Assembly: GCF_009856415.1 (NCBI RefSeq)
Contig: NZ_WMEZ01000006.1
Coordinates: 62,001 to 126,000 of the forward strand
Length of the DNA stretch: 64,000 nt
Reading direction: 5' to 3'
Origin: Halobacillus litoralis
GTDB lineage: Bacteria; Bacillota; Bacilli; Bacillales; Halobacillaceae
Under the pieces are notes generated by a model, which was not told where the DNA came from, made no database searches, and saw only the letters and a list, made by a program, of their open reading frames with translations. This document shows, one piece after another, positions 17,895-28,965 of the stretch. A program made the translations under genes and the position numbers. Numbering within the stretch: the stretch's first letter is position 1; the number at the start of each line of letters is the position of its first letter.

Positions 17895-19412
17895 ATGAAG
17901 GAAAACAGAACAGAGATTTCATCTGGTCGTAGGTTTTTATTCCGTATTTTAGATGGCATCGAATGGCTGGGGAACAAGCTTCCGTCTCCATTGTTGCTGT
18001 TTGCTATATTAGCATTTATCGTAGTTATTATTTCGGGAATCTTTGCCGGTGTATCTGTCACGAATCCGACGACAGGAGAAGCCGTAGAGGTGAAAAACCT
18101 TTTCAGTTTGAGTGGACTGAATTATATATTCAACAGTGCGGTCGATAACTTTATCGGGTTTCCACCGCTTGGCGCTGTCCTTGTGACCATGCTCGGCATT
18201 GGTCTTGCTGAACAAACAGGTTTGATTAATGCTTCCTTGAAGGGAATTGTGTTTTCCTTTCCTCAAAAATTGTTGACAGCCGCTCTAGTTTTTGCCGGAG
18301 TCATGTCCAGTGTGGCGGTCAACGCCGGTTATGTGGTACTTCCACCACTTGGAGCTGTCCTTTTCTTAGGACTTGGGCGGCACCCACTTGCTGGATTAGC
18401 TGCCGCCTTTGCGGGTGTGTCTGGTGGGTTTGGTGCCAATTTAGCTCTCACGTCAACTGATGCCATCCTACAGGAGTTGACTGCTGAAGCGACACGTACG
18501 ATTGACCCTGCTTATGCAGAAACGATTACGGTCACAATGAACTACTTCTTCGCAGCTGTTTCTGTCGTTCTAATTACGTTTATTGGTACGCTCGTAACTG
18601 AAAAAATCGTAGAACCGAGACTTGGTAAATATGAAGGTGAAGAGGAAGGGGAAATCGACGAACTGACCTCTCTTGAGAAGAAAGGGATGCGTTTAGCTGG
18701 AATAGGCTTTATCATTACATTTGCTCTCATGGCCTACTTATCTTTCGGTCCGTTGCGTGGAGACGGGGCTTATATTGAATCCCCGTTTTTTAGTGCCTTG
18801 GTATTCGTCATTTTCCTATTATTCCTGGTCCCAGGTTTGATCTATGGAATCGTTACAAAAGAGATTTCCAATGATAAGGACCTGACCAAGCTTCTTGGGA
18901 AAACAATGGCAAGTATGAGTGGCTATATCGCTCTTGCCTTTACGGCAGGTCAGTTTATCGCGTATTTCCGTGAAACGAATTTAGGGACTGTCATCGCATT
19001 TCGGGGTGCAGACTTTTTGAACTCCACAGGGTTTGATGGCATCGGGCTCATCTTAACGTTTATTGGACTGACGATGGTCGTCAACTTCTTTATTGGAAGT
19101 TCTTCAGCCAAATGGACGATTTTAGCTCCGGTATTCGTTCCCATCATGATGAATCTCGGCTATTCTCCTGAGTTTACGACATTGCTCTATCGAATCGCAG
19201 ACTCTGTGACGAACATGATAACACCGTTGCTTCTCTATTTCCCGGTCATCATCGCGTTCGCTCAGCGCTACGATAAAAAGCTTGGGATTGGAACACTCAT
19301 TTCCATGATGATTCCATATTCCGTTGCCTTCTTATTTGGCTGGTTGCTGCTGTTACTCGTTTGGGTTCTCCTAGGAATCCCTGTAGGACCTGGCGCGCCT
19401 ATTCAATACTAA
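17895..19412 (+). CDS. AbgT family transporter
   Basis: 505 residues with about ten to twelve hydrophobic segments. The N terminus RFLFRILDGIEWLGNKLPSP, the AGVSGGFGANL loop near residue 175 and the C-terminal NFFIGSSSAKWTILAPVFVPIM region are typical of the AbgT family (p-aminobenzoyl-glutamate importers; some homologues export sulfonamides). Which direction and substrate apply here is open. GGGGAGGGTATATA precedes the ATG. It is monocistronic, with its own promoter and a terminator at 19416. Confidence 0.9.
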   Translation: MKENRTEISSGRRFLFRILDGIEWLGNKLPSPLLLFAILAFIVVIISGIFAGVSVTNPTTGEAVEVKNLFSLSGLNYIFNSAVDNFIGFPPLGAVLVTMLGIGLAEQTGLINASLKGIVFSFPQKLLTAALVFAGVMSSVAVNAGYVVLPPLGAVLFLGLGRHPLAGLAAAFAGVSGGFGANLALTSTDAILQELTAEATRTIDPAYAETITVTMNYFFAAVSVVLITFIGTLVTEKIVEPRLGKYEGEEEGEIDELTSLEKKGMRLAGIGFIITFALMAYLSFGPLRGDGAYIESPFFSALVFVIFLLFLVPGLIYGIVTKEISNDKDLTKLLGKTMASMSGYIALAFTAGQFIAYFRETNLGTVIAFRGADFLNSTGFDGIGLILTFIGLTMVVNFFIGSSSAKWTILAPVFVPIMMNLGYSPEFTTLLYRIADSVTNMITPLLLYFPVIIAFAQRYDKKLGIGTLISMMIPYSVAFLFGWLLLLLVWVLLGIPVGPGAPIQY

Positions 19413-19415
19413 TGG

Positions 19416-19452
19416 AAAAAGCTCAACGTCGGTGTGACGTTGAGCTTTTTTC
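19416..19452. terminator. Terminator after the AbgT gene
   Basis: AAAAAGCTCAACGTC (19416-19430) pairs with GACGTTGAGCTTTTT (19436-19450). The flanking A and T runs let it work in both directions; the PHP phosphatase gene ends at 19508 on the other strand. Confidence 0.88.
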
Positions 19453-19507
19453 TGTTTGTTTTGAACCCATCTTTTTTTCGGGGCCGAACCGTTTTTTGAA
19501 AACGAGG

Positions 19508-20323
19508 TCAGCCAATGGGGTGCAACTGACGCTTGCGGTTGGAGAAAGTATGAACTTCTGTATAACCGACGGATTTTGCAAGATCGATCGCTTCTTCATA
19601 GCGGTACCCGATGTGGTCCGGTTTGTGGGCATCCGAGCAGAGAACGATTCCAACACTTTCATCTTTACACATTTGCAGAAGCGTAGGATCTGGGTAGAGT
19701 TCTCCAACGGGCTTTCGCAAGCCTGCCGTACTGATTTCAATGCACGTGTCTGTTTTCGCGAGGGCTTTCGCTGCACGTTTGTATTGTTCCTGCAAGAACT
19801 CTTCATCACCTGGACGGTAGCCGAACACTTTGATGACATCGATATGTCCGACAAAATCAAAAAGGCCTGACTCTGCAAGGGTGACGACACGGTCAAAGTA
19901 TTGTTGATAGACATGTTTTAAATCCCGTTTTTCATATTCATCCCGATAAATGGCAAGGTCAATGCCCCATTCATCGATCCAGTGGACGGAACCAATTACA
20001 TAATCGAAAGGACGGGAAGAAATAAAGGCTTCCATCTCTTTTTCTTTTCCTGGCATGTAATCCATTTCAATGCCCATCTTGATCGGAAGTTCTGCTTTGG
20101 CTGCTTCATCAAACATCTTTTGATAGATTTCAAAGTCAAGCGTACGACGGTTCTCCACCCATGGGTTGGAGAGTATGTCGCGTGTTTCCTGAAAGAAATA
20201 CGCATGTTCAGATATACCTAATTCTTCGATTCCTTCTTCTTTCGCCTTTGTTATGTAGGTTCGTAGGTAGTCGACATCAAGGTTTCCTGTCTCCGCCATA
20301 TGGACATGGTAATCAGTTCGCAT
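19508..20323 (-). CDS. Histidinol-phosphatase family PHP hydrolase
   Basis: 271 residues, a metal-dependent PHP-domain phosphoesterase. The HxH of motif I is in MRTDYHVHMAETG; GISEHAYFF supplies the next His; SVHWIDEWG and FVGHIDVIKVFG carry further metal ligands, and CSDAHKPDHIGY closes the site. This set is typical of the HisJ/HisK type histidinol phosphatase (last-but-one steps of histidine synthesis). No other his genes are nearby, so activity on another phosphoester is possible. The ATG follows GGAGGGGCGCAC. Confidence 0.85.
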   Translation of the reverse strand: MRTDYHVHMAETGNLDVDYLRTYITKAKEEGIEELGISEHAYFFQETRDILSNPWVENRRTLDFEIYQKMFDEAAKAELPIKMGIEMDYMPGKEKEMEAFISSRPFDYVIGSVHWIDEWGIDLAIYRDEYEKRDLKHVYQQYFDRVVTLAESGLFDFVGHIDVIKVFGYRPGDEEFLQEQYKRAAKALAKTDTCIEISTAGLRKPVGELYPDPTLLQMCKDESVGIVLCSDAHKPDHIGYRYEEAIDLAKSVGYTEVHTFSNRKRQLHPIG

Positions 20324-20486
20324 GTGCGCCCCTCCTCTATCGAATTTTATTCATCATAACAAACATCAGAAAAAATCACCAAGAAGAAGCGGATGGAAGC
20401 ATTTGATACGAGAAGTATGAGGGGGTGATATGTTAAAATAGGGAGGTTAAGACAAGCGCGATAGAAATAGAGGTGCTTTATCAATC

Positions 20487-21431
20487 ATGAATGACACAAA
20501 GAGGTTGACGGAAGGGGCTTTAATGACCGGCCTATATCTGCTATTGTTATTGGTAATCATTTTTGTGCCGGTTATGGGACCACTACTATTAATGATCCTG
20601 CCTGTTCCATTTGTTTATTATAGTTTTCGTTATGGTGGAAAAGCAGGGGGCCTCATGTTTGTGGCCGCCACCATTTTCACACTCTTATTTGCGACCTTAT
20701 TTACAGTTTTTACCTTGCTGGCCGGAATTGGCGGGCTTTTCTTAGGAATCGCTTTGCATCACAAACGTTCTTCCTATGAAGCTCTTGCCATTGGGTCTGT
20801 TGGGTTTGTCATCGGTCTTCTAGGAATTCTCTTAATCACGCAACTCTTTCTTGGCGTCAATTTAATGGAAGAACTGCAAAGCGGGATGAACCAGGGGTAC
20901 GGTACTTTTGAAAGGATTTTCTCCGGTCTTCTCGATGGAGAAGAAGTAGAAACGGACTTGGCTGAGATCGGGCAATTGATCGATTTCATCCCGGATATTG
21001 TCCCGAGTATATTGGCGATGAGTGCTATGATGATGGCTTTTGTCAGCCAATGGACGACCTATAAACTGATCAATCGCATCGAAAATCAGTCCATGGGATT
21101 CGCGGATTTTAAGAACTTCAAGCTGCCGACATCGATATTATGGTATTACTTTATTGCGATGATCTTGAATTATGTCACGATGGATGGCAATGATCTGATT
21201 TATTTAGCTGCCGTGAATGTATTTATTTTGACGGGAGCACTGATCGTCCTGCAGGGATTCTCTTTCGTCTTTTTCTATGCTTGGAAGAAAAAGTGGTCGA
21301 AAGCTATACCGATTCTTGTGGTTGTATTTTCCATACTTCTTCCACAAATCGTCATGTATCTTGTAAGAATAATCGGTATAATTGATATAGGATTTCCGAT
21401 GAGGGACCGTGTGGAAGAAAAGAAAGAATGA
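20487..21431 (+). CDS. yybS: YybS family membrane protein (DUF2232)
   Basis: 314 residues, about eight hydrophobic helices, with TEGALMTGLYLLLLLVIIFVPVMGPLL at the start. It belongs to the YybS/DUF2232 family, related to membrane components of ECF-type uptake systems, but no substrate is known. It is directly upstream of gdpP, the same order as yybS-yybT-rplI-dnaC in B. subtilis, and the 33-base gap suggests one operon. Confidence 0.88.
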   Translation: MNDTKRLTEGALMTGLYLLLLLVIIFVPVMGPLLLMILPVPFVYYSFRYGGKAGGLMFVAATIFTLLFATLFTVFTLLAGIGGLFLGIALHHKRSSYEALAIGSVGFVIGLLGILLITQLFLGVNLMEELQSGMNQGYGTFERIFSGLLDGEEVETDLAEIGQLIDFIPDIVPSILAMSAMMMAFVSQWTTYKLINRIENQSMGFADFKNFKLPTSILWYYFIAMILNYVTMDGNDLIYLAAVNVFILTGALIVLQGFSFVFFYAWKKKWSKAIPILVVVFSILLPQIVMYLVRIIGIIDIGFPMRDRVEEKKE

Positions 21432-21464
21432 TCGCTCTCAAGAAGATGGTAGGAGCTGAATGCA

Positions 21465-23438
21465 ATGCCGAATTTTTTTAAAAAACCAACGATGAGCGGA
21501 CACTTGTGGATCATTTATTTGATCTCTCTCATTCTGCTTGGCTTCATCTGGTACTATCAATGGATGCTGGGACTGATGATGACGCTGTTTTTAGCTGCGT
21601 CCATTTTTTACAGTGTCCGTACCGAGCAGAACATGATCAATGAGACAGAAGAATATATATCGACCTTATCTTACAGGGTGAAAAAGGTCGGCGAAGAAGC
21701 TTTGTTAGAAATGCCCATCGGTATCGTTCTTTATAGTGAAAACTATACGATCGAGTGGGCCAATCCTTACATGAACAAATTCACGGAAGAGGATACGATT
21801 GTCGGAGAATCATTAAAACGACTCTCTGATCACCTGATCCCATGTGTAAAAGATGATGAAGAAGAAGTCTGGATCACGATTGCCGGTTATAAATTCCAGA
21901 CAATCATCAAAAGGGACGAACGTCTGCTTTATTTATTTGACCGGACACAGCAGACAGAGATTCACAACCGTTATGAAAATGAACAGACGGTCCTTTCGAT
22001 CATTTTCCTTGATAACTATGAAGAAATCACCCAAGGGATGGATGACACCGCCAAAAGTCATATCAACTCACAAGTGACATCGATTTTGAACAAGTGGGCT
22101 GGAGACTATGGCATTTACTTGAAGCGGACGTCACAAGAGCGATTCATAGCAGTCATGAACCAGAAAATTCTTTATACGCTGGAAAAAGCGAAATTCGAGA
22201 TTCTCGATGATGTCCGTGAATTGATTACAGATCAAAACGTTCCGTTGACGTTAAGCTTCGGAATCGGTGTCGGTCCAGTCAGCCTTCCAGAACTCGGTGA
22301 ACTGGCTCAATCGAGTCTCGATCTTGCCCTTGGTCGGGGCGGAGACCAGGTCGCCATCAAGGATGATTCAGGAAAAGTCCGTTTCTATGGCGGAAAGACG
22401 AACCCGATGGAAAAACGGACACGGGTACGCGCCCGGGTGATCTCCCATGCCATGAAAGAACTTGTACAGGCAAGTGAGAAGGTCTTGATCATGGGACATA
22501 AATCCCCGGATATGGACTCGGTCGGCGCGTCGATCGGTATCTTGAAAATAGCCCAGGCAAACGACAAGAAAGCCGCCATCGTCCTTGATCCCGATGATAT
22601 TGATACCGGCGTTCAACGGATGGTCGAAGAAATCGAGAAAGACGAAGATCTCTGGCATTATTTCATCCCACCAGAAGATGCGTTAGAGATGGTGACAAAT
22701 GAGACGTTGCTTGTCGTTGTAGATACACACAAGCCTTCCATGGTTATTGAAGAGAAGCTTCTTTCTAAAACAGAGCATGTCGTCGTGATCGACCACCACA
22801 GGCGTGCAGAAGAATTCATCGCTGATCCTACACTTGTTTATATGGAACCATACGCGTCATCGACAGCAGAACTTGTCACCGAGCTGCTTGAATACCAACC
22901 GAAAAAACTGAAATTGTCGATGCTTGAATCGACGGCCCTGCTCGCAGGGATTATCGTCGATACGAAAAGCTTTACGCTCCGTACAGGATCACGGACATTC
23001 GATGCTGCCTCATACTTGAGGTCTAAGGGAGCAGATACCGTACAAGTCCAGAAGTTCATGAAAGAAGATTTAGATGTCTATATTCGCAGAAGTAAGCTGA
23101 TTGAACGGGCTTCCGTTTACCGTGATGGTATTGCAATTTCCACCGGGGACCGTGGTGAAACTTACGGCCCTGTCATCATTGCGCAGGCTGCGGATACGCT
23201 ACTGACCATGAGTGGCATTGTTTCTTCCTTTGTCATATCTGAACGGAGTGATGGACGGATCGGCATCAGTGCCCGTTCACTCGGGGATATTAACGTTCAG
23301 GTTATCATGGAGAAGATGAACGGTGGCGGGCATTTGACGAACGCAGCCACACAGCTTGAAGATACAACGATTGAAGATGCGAAAGCATTGTTGCAAGATA
23401 TTATTGATGAATATTTTGAAGGGGGAGACACAGAATGA
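21465..23438 (+). CDS. gdpP: Cyclic-di-AMP phosphodiesterase GdpP
   Basis: 657 residues. Two N-terminal membrane helices (about 10-50) are followed by a PAS-like domain, a degenerate GGDEF domain ([11 protein letters not shown], near 290), and the DHH-DHHA1 catalytic part with [12 protein letters not shown] (about 345-356), [10 protein letters not shown] (near 440) and [11 protein letters not shown] (near 616). It degrades c-di-AMP to pApA, a second messenger controlling potassium and osmolyte homeostasis, relevant in a salt-adapted organism. The end overlaps the rplI start (ATGA). TAGGAGCTGAATGCA precedes the ATG. Confidence 0.96.
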   Translation: MPNFFKKPTMSGHLWIIYLISLILLGFIWYYQWMLGLMMTLFLAASIFYSVRTEQNMINETEEYISTLSYRVKKVGEEALLEMPIGIVLYSENYTIEWANPYMNKFTEEDTIVGESLKRLSDHLIPCVKDDEEEVWITIAGYKFQTIIKRDERLLYLFDRTQQTEIHNRYENEQTVLSIIFLDNYEEITQGMDDTAKSHINSQVTSILNKWAGDYGIYLKRTSQERFIAVMNQKILYTLEKAKFEILDDVRELITDQNVPLTLSFGIGVGPVSLPELGELAQSSLDLALGRGGDQVAIKDDSGKVRFYGGKTNPMEKRTRVRARVISHAMKELVQASEKVLIMGHKSPDMDSVGASIGILKIAQANDKKAAIVLDPDDIDTGVQRMVEEIEKDEDLWHYFIPPEDALEMVTNETLLVVVDTHKPSMVIEEKLLSKTEHVVVIDHHRRAEEFIADPTLVYMEPYASSTAELVTELLEYQPKKLKLSMLESTALLAGIIVDTKSFTLRTGSRTFDAASYLRSKGADTVQVQKFMKEDLDVYIRRSKLIERASVYRDGIAISTGDRGETYGPVIIAQAADTLLTMSGIVSSFVISERSDGRIGISARSLGDINVQVIMEKMNGGGHLTNAATQLEDTTIEDAKALLQDIIDEYFEGGDTE

Positions 23439-23881
23439 AAGTAATTTTCAAAGCGGATGTCAAAGGGAAAGGCAAAAAAGGCGAAATCAAAGAAGTGAAC
23501 GATGGATACGCGCGCAACTACCTCCTGAAAAACAATTTGGCGGTAGAAGCGACAAAGGGGAACGTCCAAGCACAAAAAGCCAAAGATGCCAAAGTGGAGC
23601 AGCAAGCACAGGAAGAAGTCGAGGAAGCGAAACGTTTGAAAGAAACGCTTGCAGACCTCGAAGTGAAGCTTGTAGCGAAATCCGGAGATAACGGCCGCCT
23701 GTTCGGTTCGATTACAAGTAAGCAAATCGCCGAGCAACTGAAGAAATCTCATAATATTAAAATCGATAAACGTAAAATCGAGCTTGATGATCCGATCCGG
23801 ACGTTAGGCTACACAAACGTTCCTGTGAAACTTCACCCAGAAGTTACAGGTACGATCAAAGTCCACGTCGAGGAAAAGTAA
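23435..23881 (+). CDS. rplI: 50S ribosomal protein bL9
   Basis: 148 residues, the normal length. The N-terminal rRNA-binding domain shows [36 protein letters not shown], with the bL9 signature; then the long connecting helix and the C-terminal domain with [16 protein letters not shown]. The ATG overlaps the gdpP stop, so translation is coupled; the ribosome site GGGGGAGA lies in the end of gdpP. Confidence 0.98.
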   Translation: MKVIFKADVKGKGKKGEIKEVNDGYARNYLLKNNLAVEATKGNVQAQKAKDAKVEQQAQEEVEEAKRLKETLADLEVKLVAKSGDNGRLFGSITSKQIAEQLKKSHNIKIDKRKIELDDPIRTLGYTNVPVKLHPEVTGTIKVHVEEK

Positions 23882-23894
23882 GTCTTGAACGATC

Positions 23895-23937
23895 AAGCGC
23901 CCAATCCATTCTTTGGAGCTATTGGGCGCTTCTGTTT
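23895..23937 (+). terminator. Terminator after rplI
   Basis: AAGCGCCCAAT (23895-23905) pairs with ATTGGGCGCTT (23921-23931), then CTGTTTT. Confidence 0.8.
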
Positions 23938-24060
23938 TGTATTTCTGGCCCACACCTCTTTTTCATAATGAAAAGGAAGGATGTATAAAATAACCGTACA
24001 ACGTGTGGTTGTTTGCGACGGACGGGCCATCCGTGCTTTAGATTCAGAGGAGGAACAACA

Positions 24061-25422
24061 GTGAGTGAAATGTGGAATGACCGTACCCCACCCCATAATA
24101 TAGAAGCAGAACAGGCGGTACTCGGTGCGGTCTTTTTAGAACCTGAAGCGATGTCGACAGCTGCTGAGTATCTTCTTCCTGAAGATTTCTACCGGGCGAG
24201 CCACCAGCGAATTTTCGAAGTGATGCTCTCACTCTCGGATAAAGGGGAACCGATCGATCTCGTGACGGTAACGGCAGCTCTTTCCAACAACCAGGTACTT
24301 GAAGAAGTTGGAGGAGTTTCTTATTTGACGGACATTGCAAACTCCGTGCCGACAGCTGCGAATATCCAGTATTACACGAGCATTGTCAGTGAAAAATCGA
24401 CCCTTAGAAGTTTGATCCGTACAGCGACGAATATCGTAACGACGGGCTATTCAGAAGAAGAGGACTTAGAGGATGTATTGAACGCCGCAGAAAAAGACAT
24501 TCTCGAGGTCTCCCAAAGGAAAAATTCCAGTGCTTTCAAAAGCATCAAAGACGTACTGATTGATGTTTATGACAACATTGAACAGTTGCACCACAGCGAC
24601 GGAAGTACGACTGGAATTCCGACAGGGTACCGCGATCTTGATCACATCACCTCTGGTTTCCAGCGGAATGACTTGATTATCATCGCCGCCCGTCCGTCTA
24701 TGGGTAAGACCGCATTTGCTTTGAACATTGCACAGAACGTAGCGGTCCATACCGATGAAAATGTCGCGATCTTCAGTTTGGAGATGGGGGCTGATCAGCT
24801 CGTCTCCCGTATGATTTGTGCGGAAGGAAACATTGATGCTCAGCGTCTTCGTACAGGACAGATGGAAACAGAGGATTGGAACAAACTGACGATGGCGATG
24901 GGAAGTCTGTCCAACGCCGGCATTTATATTGACGATACACCAGGAATCCGGGTCAGCGAAATCCGTTCCAAGTGCCGTCGTCTCAAACAGGAACACGGAC
25001 TTGGTATGATTCTGATCGACTATTTGCAGTTGATTCAAGGGAGCGCCAACTCCAAGGAAAACCGTCAGCAGGAAGTATCAGAAATTTCCCGTTCCTTAAA
25101 AGGATTGGCTCGTGAGCTTAATGTTCCGTTGATCGCTCTGTCCCAGCTCTCCCGTGGAGTCGAATCAAGACAGGACAAGCGCCCAATGATGTCTGACTTG
25201 CGTGAATCCGGTTCGATTGAGCAGGATGCCGATATCGTAGGGTTCCTTTACCGAGATGATTACTACGATCAGGAATCGGAAAACCAGAACATTATTGAAA
25301 TCATTCTTGCCAAACAACGTAATGGCCCGGTGGGGACGGTTTCCCTTGCCTTTGTAAAAGAATACAACAAATTCGTCGACCTGGACCACCGGTATTCCGA
25401 TGCCGATGTACCACCGGCGTAA
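24061..25422 (+). CDS. dnaC: Replicative DNA helicase DnaC (DnaB family)
   Basis: 453 residues, equal to the B. subtilis protein. The N-domain begins after the start with NDRTPPHNIEAEQAVLGAVF; the RecA-like motor has Walker A ARPSMGKTAFALN (about 207-219), Walker B GMILIDYLQLI, and the conserved LSQLSRGVESRQDKRPMMSDLRESGSIEQDAD. It unwinds DNA at the replication fork as a hexamer. I use the GTG at 24061, 7 bases after GAGGAGG, which gives the N terminus seen in homologues; an upstream extension to 24013 lacks a ribosome site. Confidence 0.97.
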   Translation: MSEMWNDRTPPHNIEAEQAVLGAVFLEPEAMSTAAEYLLPEDFYRASHQRIFEVMLSLSDKGEPIDLVTVTAALSNNQVLEEVGGVSYLTDIANSVPTAANIQYYTSIVSEKSTLRSLIRTATNIVTTGYSEEEDLEDVLNAAEKDILEVSQRKNSSAFKSIKDVLIDVYDNIEQLHHSDGSTTGIPTGYRDLDHITSGFQRNDLIIIAARPSMGKTAFALNIAQNVAVHTDENVAIFSLEMGADQLVSRMICAEGNIDAQRLRTGQMETEDWNKLTMAMGSLSNAGIYIDDTPGIRVSEIRSKCRRLKQEHGLGMILIDYLQLIQGSANSKENRQQEVSEISRSLKGLARELNVPLIALSQLSRGVESRQDKRPMMSDLRESGSIEQDADIVGFLYRDDYYDQESENQNIIEIILAKQRNGPVGTVSLAFVKEYNKFVDLDHRYSDADVPPA

Positions 25423-25427
25423 AAAGG

Positions 25428-25467
25428 AAGCCGCCCGAGACTTAAAGTCTCGGGCGGCTTTTTTTGA
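25428..25467 (+). terminator. Terminator after dnaC
   Basis: AAGCCGCCCGAGACTT meets its complement AAGTCTCGGGCGGCTT, then a T-run. Confidence 0.93.
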
Positions 25468-25542
25468 GTAGCTTCAAAGAAGCCATCTATATCATCATCC
25501 CCATCACGCCTCCCGAAAAGTCACGCTGGGAAATGGATGATC

Positions 25543-26400
25543 CTAAAGAGACAGGAAGTGATTGATGGCATGGGCTACGCCATCTTCGTCATTCGTTTTT
25601 GTAAGGAAGTGGCAGGCCTCTTTCACTTCAGCCTTGCCATTTCCCATGGCAGCGCTGTATCCTGCCACATTCATCATAGATAGATCATTTAAACTGTCTC
25701 CGATAACTGCCGTTCTTTCTATCGATCGGTTCAGTTGTCGAGCTAAGTGCATAACGGCATTTCCTTTAGAAGCCAGCCTGTGTTCCAATTCGAAGTTATG
25801 GTCGGCAGAGCTTACAAGGGTCAAGTCAGGATGGTTCTTGAACCTCTCCCAACCTTTTTGGAGTTTTTCCTCTTCAAAGGAGAAGGCAAGAATGTTGTAC
25901 ACGTTTCTTTCCCTATCGACGATTTCTTTGTAGGAGTCTACATGTGAAAAACCGGTTTGACTGAACTGTTTCTCGGCTGCTCTTTCAAGTCTGGTCACAT
26001 CCGTCTTCAGATTGGCGCTACGAATCCGGTCGAGCTCAATGTTCATAAGCTCCCGCCCATTTTGCGGGGTTAAGATGGCTTCATCATCAATCGCTTCATA
26101 GTAGAATCCTTCTTTTTCAAACCATCCTAAAATTTCAGTGACATCTTCTTTTCCCATCGGTATGGATGAAAAAAGTGCCCCGTCTGGGCGATGGATGGTC
26201 GCCCCATTAGCGGAGATGACCCACGTGTTAAGTTCCAGATTGGAGAACAGGTTTTGGACATCGAAGGATGCCCTTCCTGTTGCAATGATCACCTCAACGC
26301 CTTCCGACTGTGCACGCTGAATCGCACGAATATTATTTTTGCTGATTTCATTCGCCGAATTTAACAGTGTACCGTCCAAATCAATGGCAATCATGTCCAT
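25543..26400 (-). CDS. Cof-type HAD-IIB sugar/metabolite phosphatase
   Basis: 285 residues. HAD motif I is MIAIDLDGTLL with the nucleophile Asp, motif II VIIATGRASFDV, the cap domain spans about residues 85-190, and motif III/IV is AVIGDSLNDLSMMNVAG. Such enzymes dephosphorylate small phosphates, usually sugar phosphates or PLP. The gene overlaps the end of the DeoR gene, so the two form an operon. This pair lies between dnaC and purA, which are closer neighbours in B. subtilis. Confidence 0.9.
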   Translation of the reverse strand: MDMIAIDLDGTLLNSANEISKNNIRAIQRAQSEGVEVIIATGRASFDVQNLFSNLELNTWVISANGATIHRPDGALFSSIPMGKEDVTEILGWFEKEGFYYEAIDDEAILTPQNGRELMNIELDRIRSANLKTDVTRLERAAEKQFSQTGFSHVDSYKEIVDRERNVYNILAFSFEEEKLQKGWERFKNHPDLTLVSSADHNFELEHRLASKGNAVMHLARQLNRSIERTAVIGDSLNDLSMMNVAGYSAAMGNGKAEVKEACHFLTKTNDEDGVAHAINHFLSL

Positions 26401-27173
26401 AAATCAGATCCCTCCTCTTCCGTAACAATCAAGTCCACATGATGTTCCAGTAATTTTTGTTGGAATTCTTCATCAGGAAGTCGGTCCGTAATGATAACAT
26501 CCACGTCTTTAAGTTCTGCGAAGGTAAAGAACTCGGTCACACCAAATTTCGTATGATCAGCTAGGACAATGACTTGTTCCGCCTGTTTGATCATGTTTCG
26601 TTTGACCATTCCATCTTCTTCGTGAGCAATCGAAAGCCCCGACTCAGAGATTCCTACCACTCCGATAAACGCCCGGTCCACATGATAACTTTTTAACCGT
26701 TCAATGACCGAAGCCCCGAAAAGGAACTGATGCTCCTTTTCGAGGAAACCGCCGAGCAATTGGATGGACACGCTTTCAACATTTGATAAAATTTCTGCCT
26801 GATGAATGGAATTCGTAATGACCGTGATGTCCATAGGTCGAATTTGATTGGCGCATGCCTGGACCGTCGTTGAAGTATCCATAATAAGTTTATCTCCTGC
26901 TTGGATAAACGAAGCCGCTTTATGACCGATTTGCTGTTTTTCAAAGGAAACCGTTTTTAAGCGATGAGAATAATTTTGAATGGCTGCATGTGTGCGTGGC
27001 AGGATGGCACCCCCGCGTGTTCGTACGATCGCTTTTCGCTCTTCTAACTTCACTAAATCTCGCCGTGCAGTGTCCCTTGATATATCAAACATCTCGCACA
27101 TTTGATCAATGGAAATCCGGCGATTTTCTTTTAAAAATTGTAAGATTCCAATCAGACGTTCTTCCTGATACAT
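26391..27173 (-). CDS. DeoR/GlpR family transcriptional regulator
   Basis: 260 residues. The N-terminal DeoR helix-turn-helix is RISIDQMCEMFDISRDTARRDLVKLEERKAIVRTRGGA (about 18-55). The C-terminal sensor is an isomerase-like fold with DKLIMDTSTTVQACA and VITNSIHQAEIL, which in relatives binds a phosphorylated sugar. With the co-transcribed HAD phosphatase, it likely answers to a sugar phosphate. A pair of 10-bp direct repeats at 27201-27220 lies in its promoter region and could be the operator. GAAAGGAGGATTCG precedes the start. Confidence 0.9.
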   Translation of the reverse strand: MYQEERLIGILQFLKENRRISIDQMCEMFDISRDTARRDLVKLEERKAIVRTRGGAILPRTHAAIQNYSHRLKTVSFEKQQIGHKAASFIQAGDKLIMDTSTTVQACANQIRPMDITVITNSIHQAEILSNVESVSIQLLGGFLEKEHQFLFGASVIERLKSYHVDRAFIGVVGISESGLSIAHEEDGMVKRNMIKQAEQVIVLADHTKFGVTEFFTFAELKDVDVIITDRLPDEEFQQKLLEHHVDLIVTEEEGSDLWT

Positions 27174-27200
27174 CGAATCCTCCTTTCGTTTTTTACTCTT

Positions 27201-27220
27201 ATAAGTAATTATAAGTAATT
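27201..27220. repeat. Tandem 10-bp repeat upstream of the deoR-type gene
   Basis: ATAAGTAATT occurs twice head to tail, 28 bases upstream of the start codon. The 376-base gap to purA otherwise holds the purA control region. Operator role is a guess. Confidence 0.4.
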
Positions 27221-27428
27221 ATTTAATTGAAATCAATCAAAAATAAGTTATTTTAAGTTTATTTGTAAATATTAGTTAATTATCTGCATTTGTGATAAAA
27301 ATAAGGTAATCAATAGCATCACATGGTTGGAAAGAATGTTGAGATGTTTCATCTACTTTGTAATCTTTTCAAGAATAGCGATTTAATTCCTGTTGGTTTA
27401 TATTCGGGAATTTCTTACACATGTATTT

Positions 27429-27474
27429 ATTATCGAACAATATTTATGTAATGTTATTTTAATGTTCGGTTTTA
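27429..27474 (+). promoter_or_regulatory. PurR operator (paired PurBoxes) upstream of purA
   Basis: ATTATCGAACAATAT (27429-27443) and TTAATGTTCGGTTTTA (27459-27474) carry the CGAAC and inverted GTTCG cores. The cores are 25 bases apart, the spacing expected for tandem inverted PurBoxes bound by PurR. They lie immediately upstream of the -35 box of purA. Confidence 0.8.
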
Positions 27475-27477
27475 GCG

Positions 27478-27506
27478 TTGACTTACAAGGTGTGAATTGG
27501 TAAACT
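27478..27506 (+). promoter_or_regulatory. Promoter of purA
   Basis: TTGACT (27478-27483), 17-base spacer, TAAACT (27501-27506), 44 bases before the ATG. Confidence 0.8.
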
Positions 27507-27514
27507 GACGGTAG

Positions 27515-28840
<1,326 letters not shown>

Positions 28841-28845
28841 TAGGA

Positions 28846-28878
28846 AAGCCTGGCTTACTCAGCCGGGCTTTTTTTTAC
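28846..28878 (+). terminator. Terminator after purA
   Basis: AAGCCTGGCT pairs with AGCCGGGCTT (one G-U) and is followed by a T-run. Confidence 0.88.
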
Positions 28879-28949
28879 AAAGCGTGAGGGAAAAGTATCG
28901 AACATGCGTAAGTCAGGGTAAACTCTACATAGATGAATAAGAGGAGGAG

Positions 28950-28965
28950 TGTTTCACGTGAAACG
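28950..28965. promoter_or_regulatory. parS centromere site
   Basis: TGTTTCACGTGAAACG matches the parS consensus TGTTNCACGTGAAACA at 15 of 16 positions with an intact CACGTG core. It overlaps the ribosome site and start codon of the LOG-family gene. It would be a Spo0J loading site. Confidence 0.85.
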
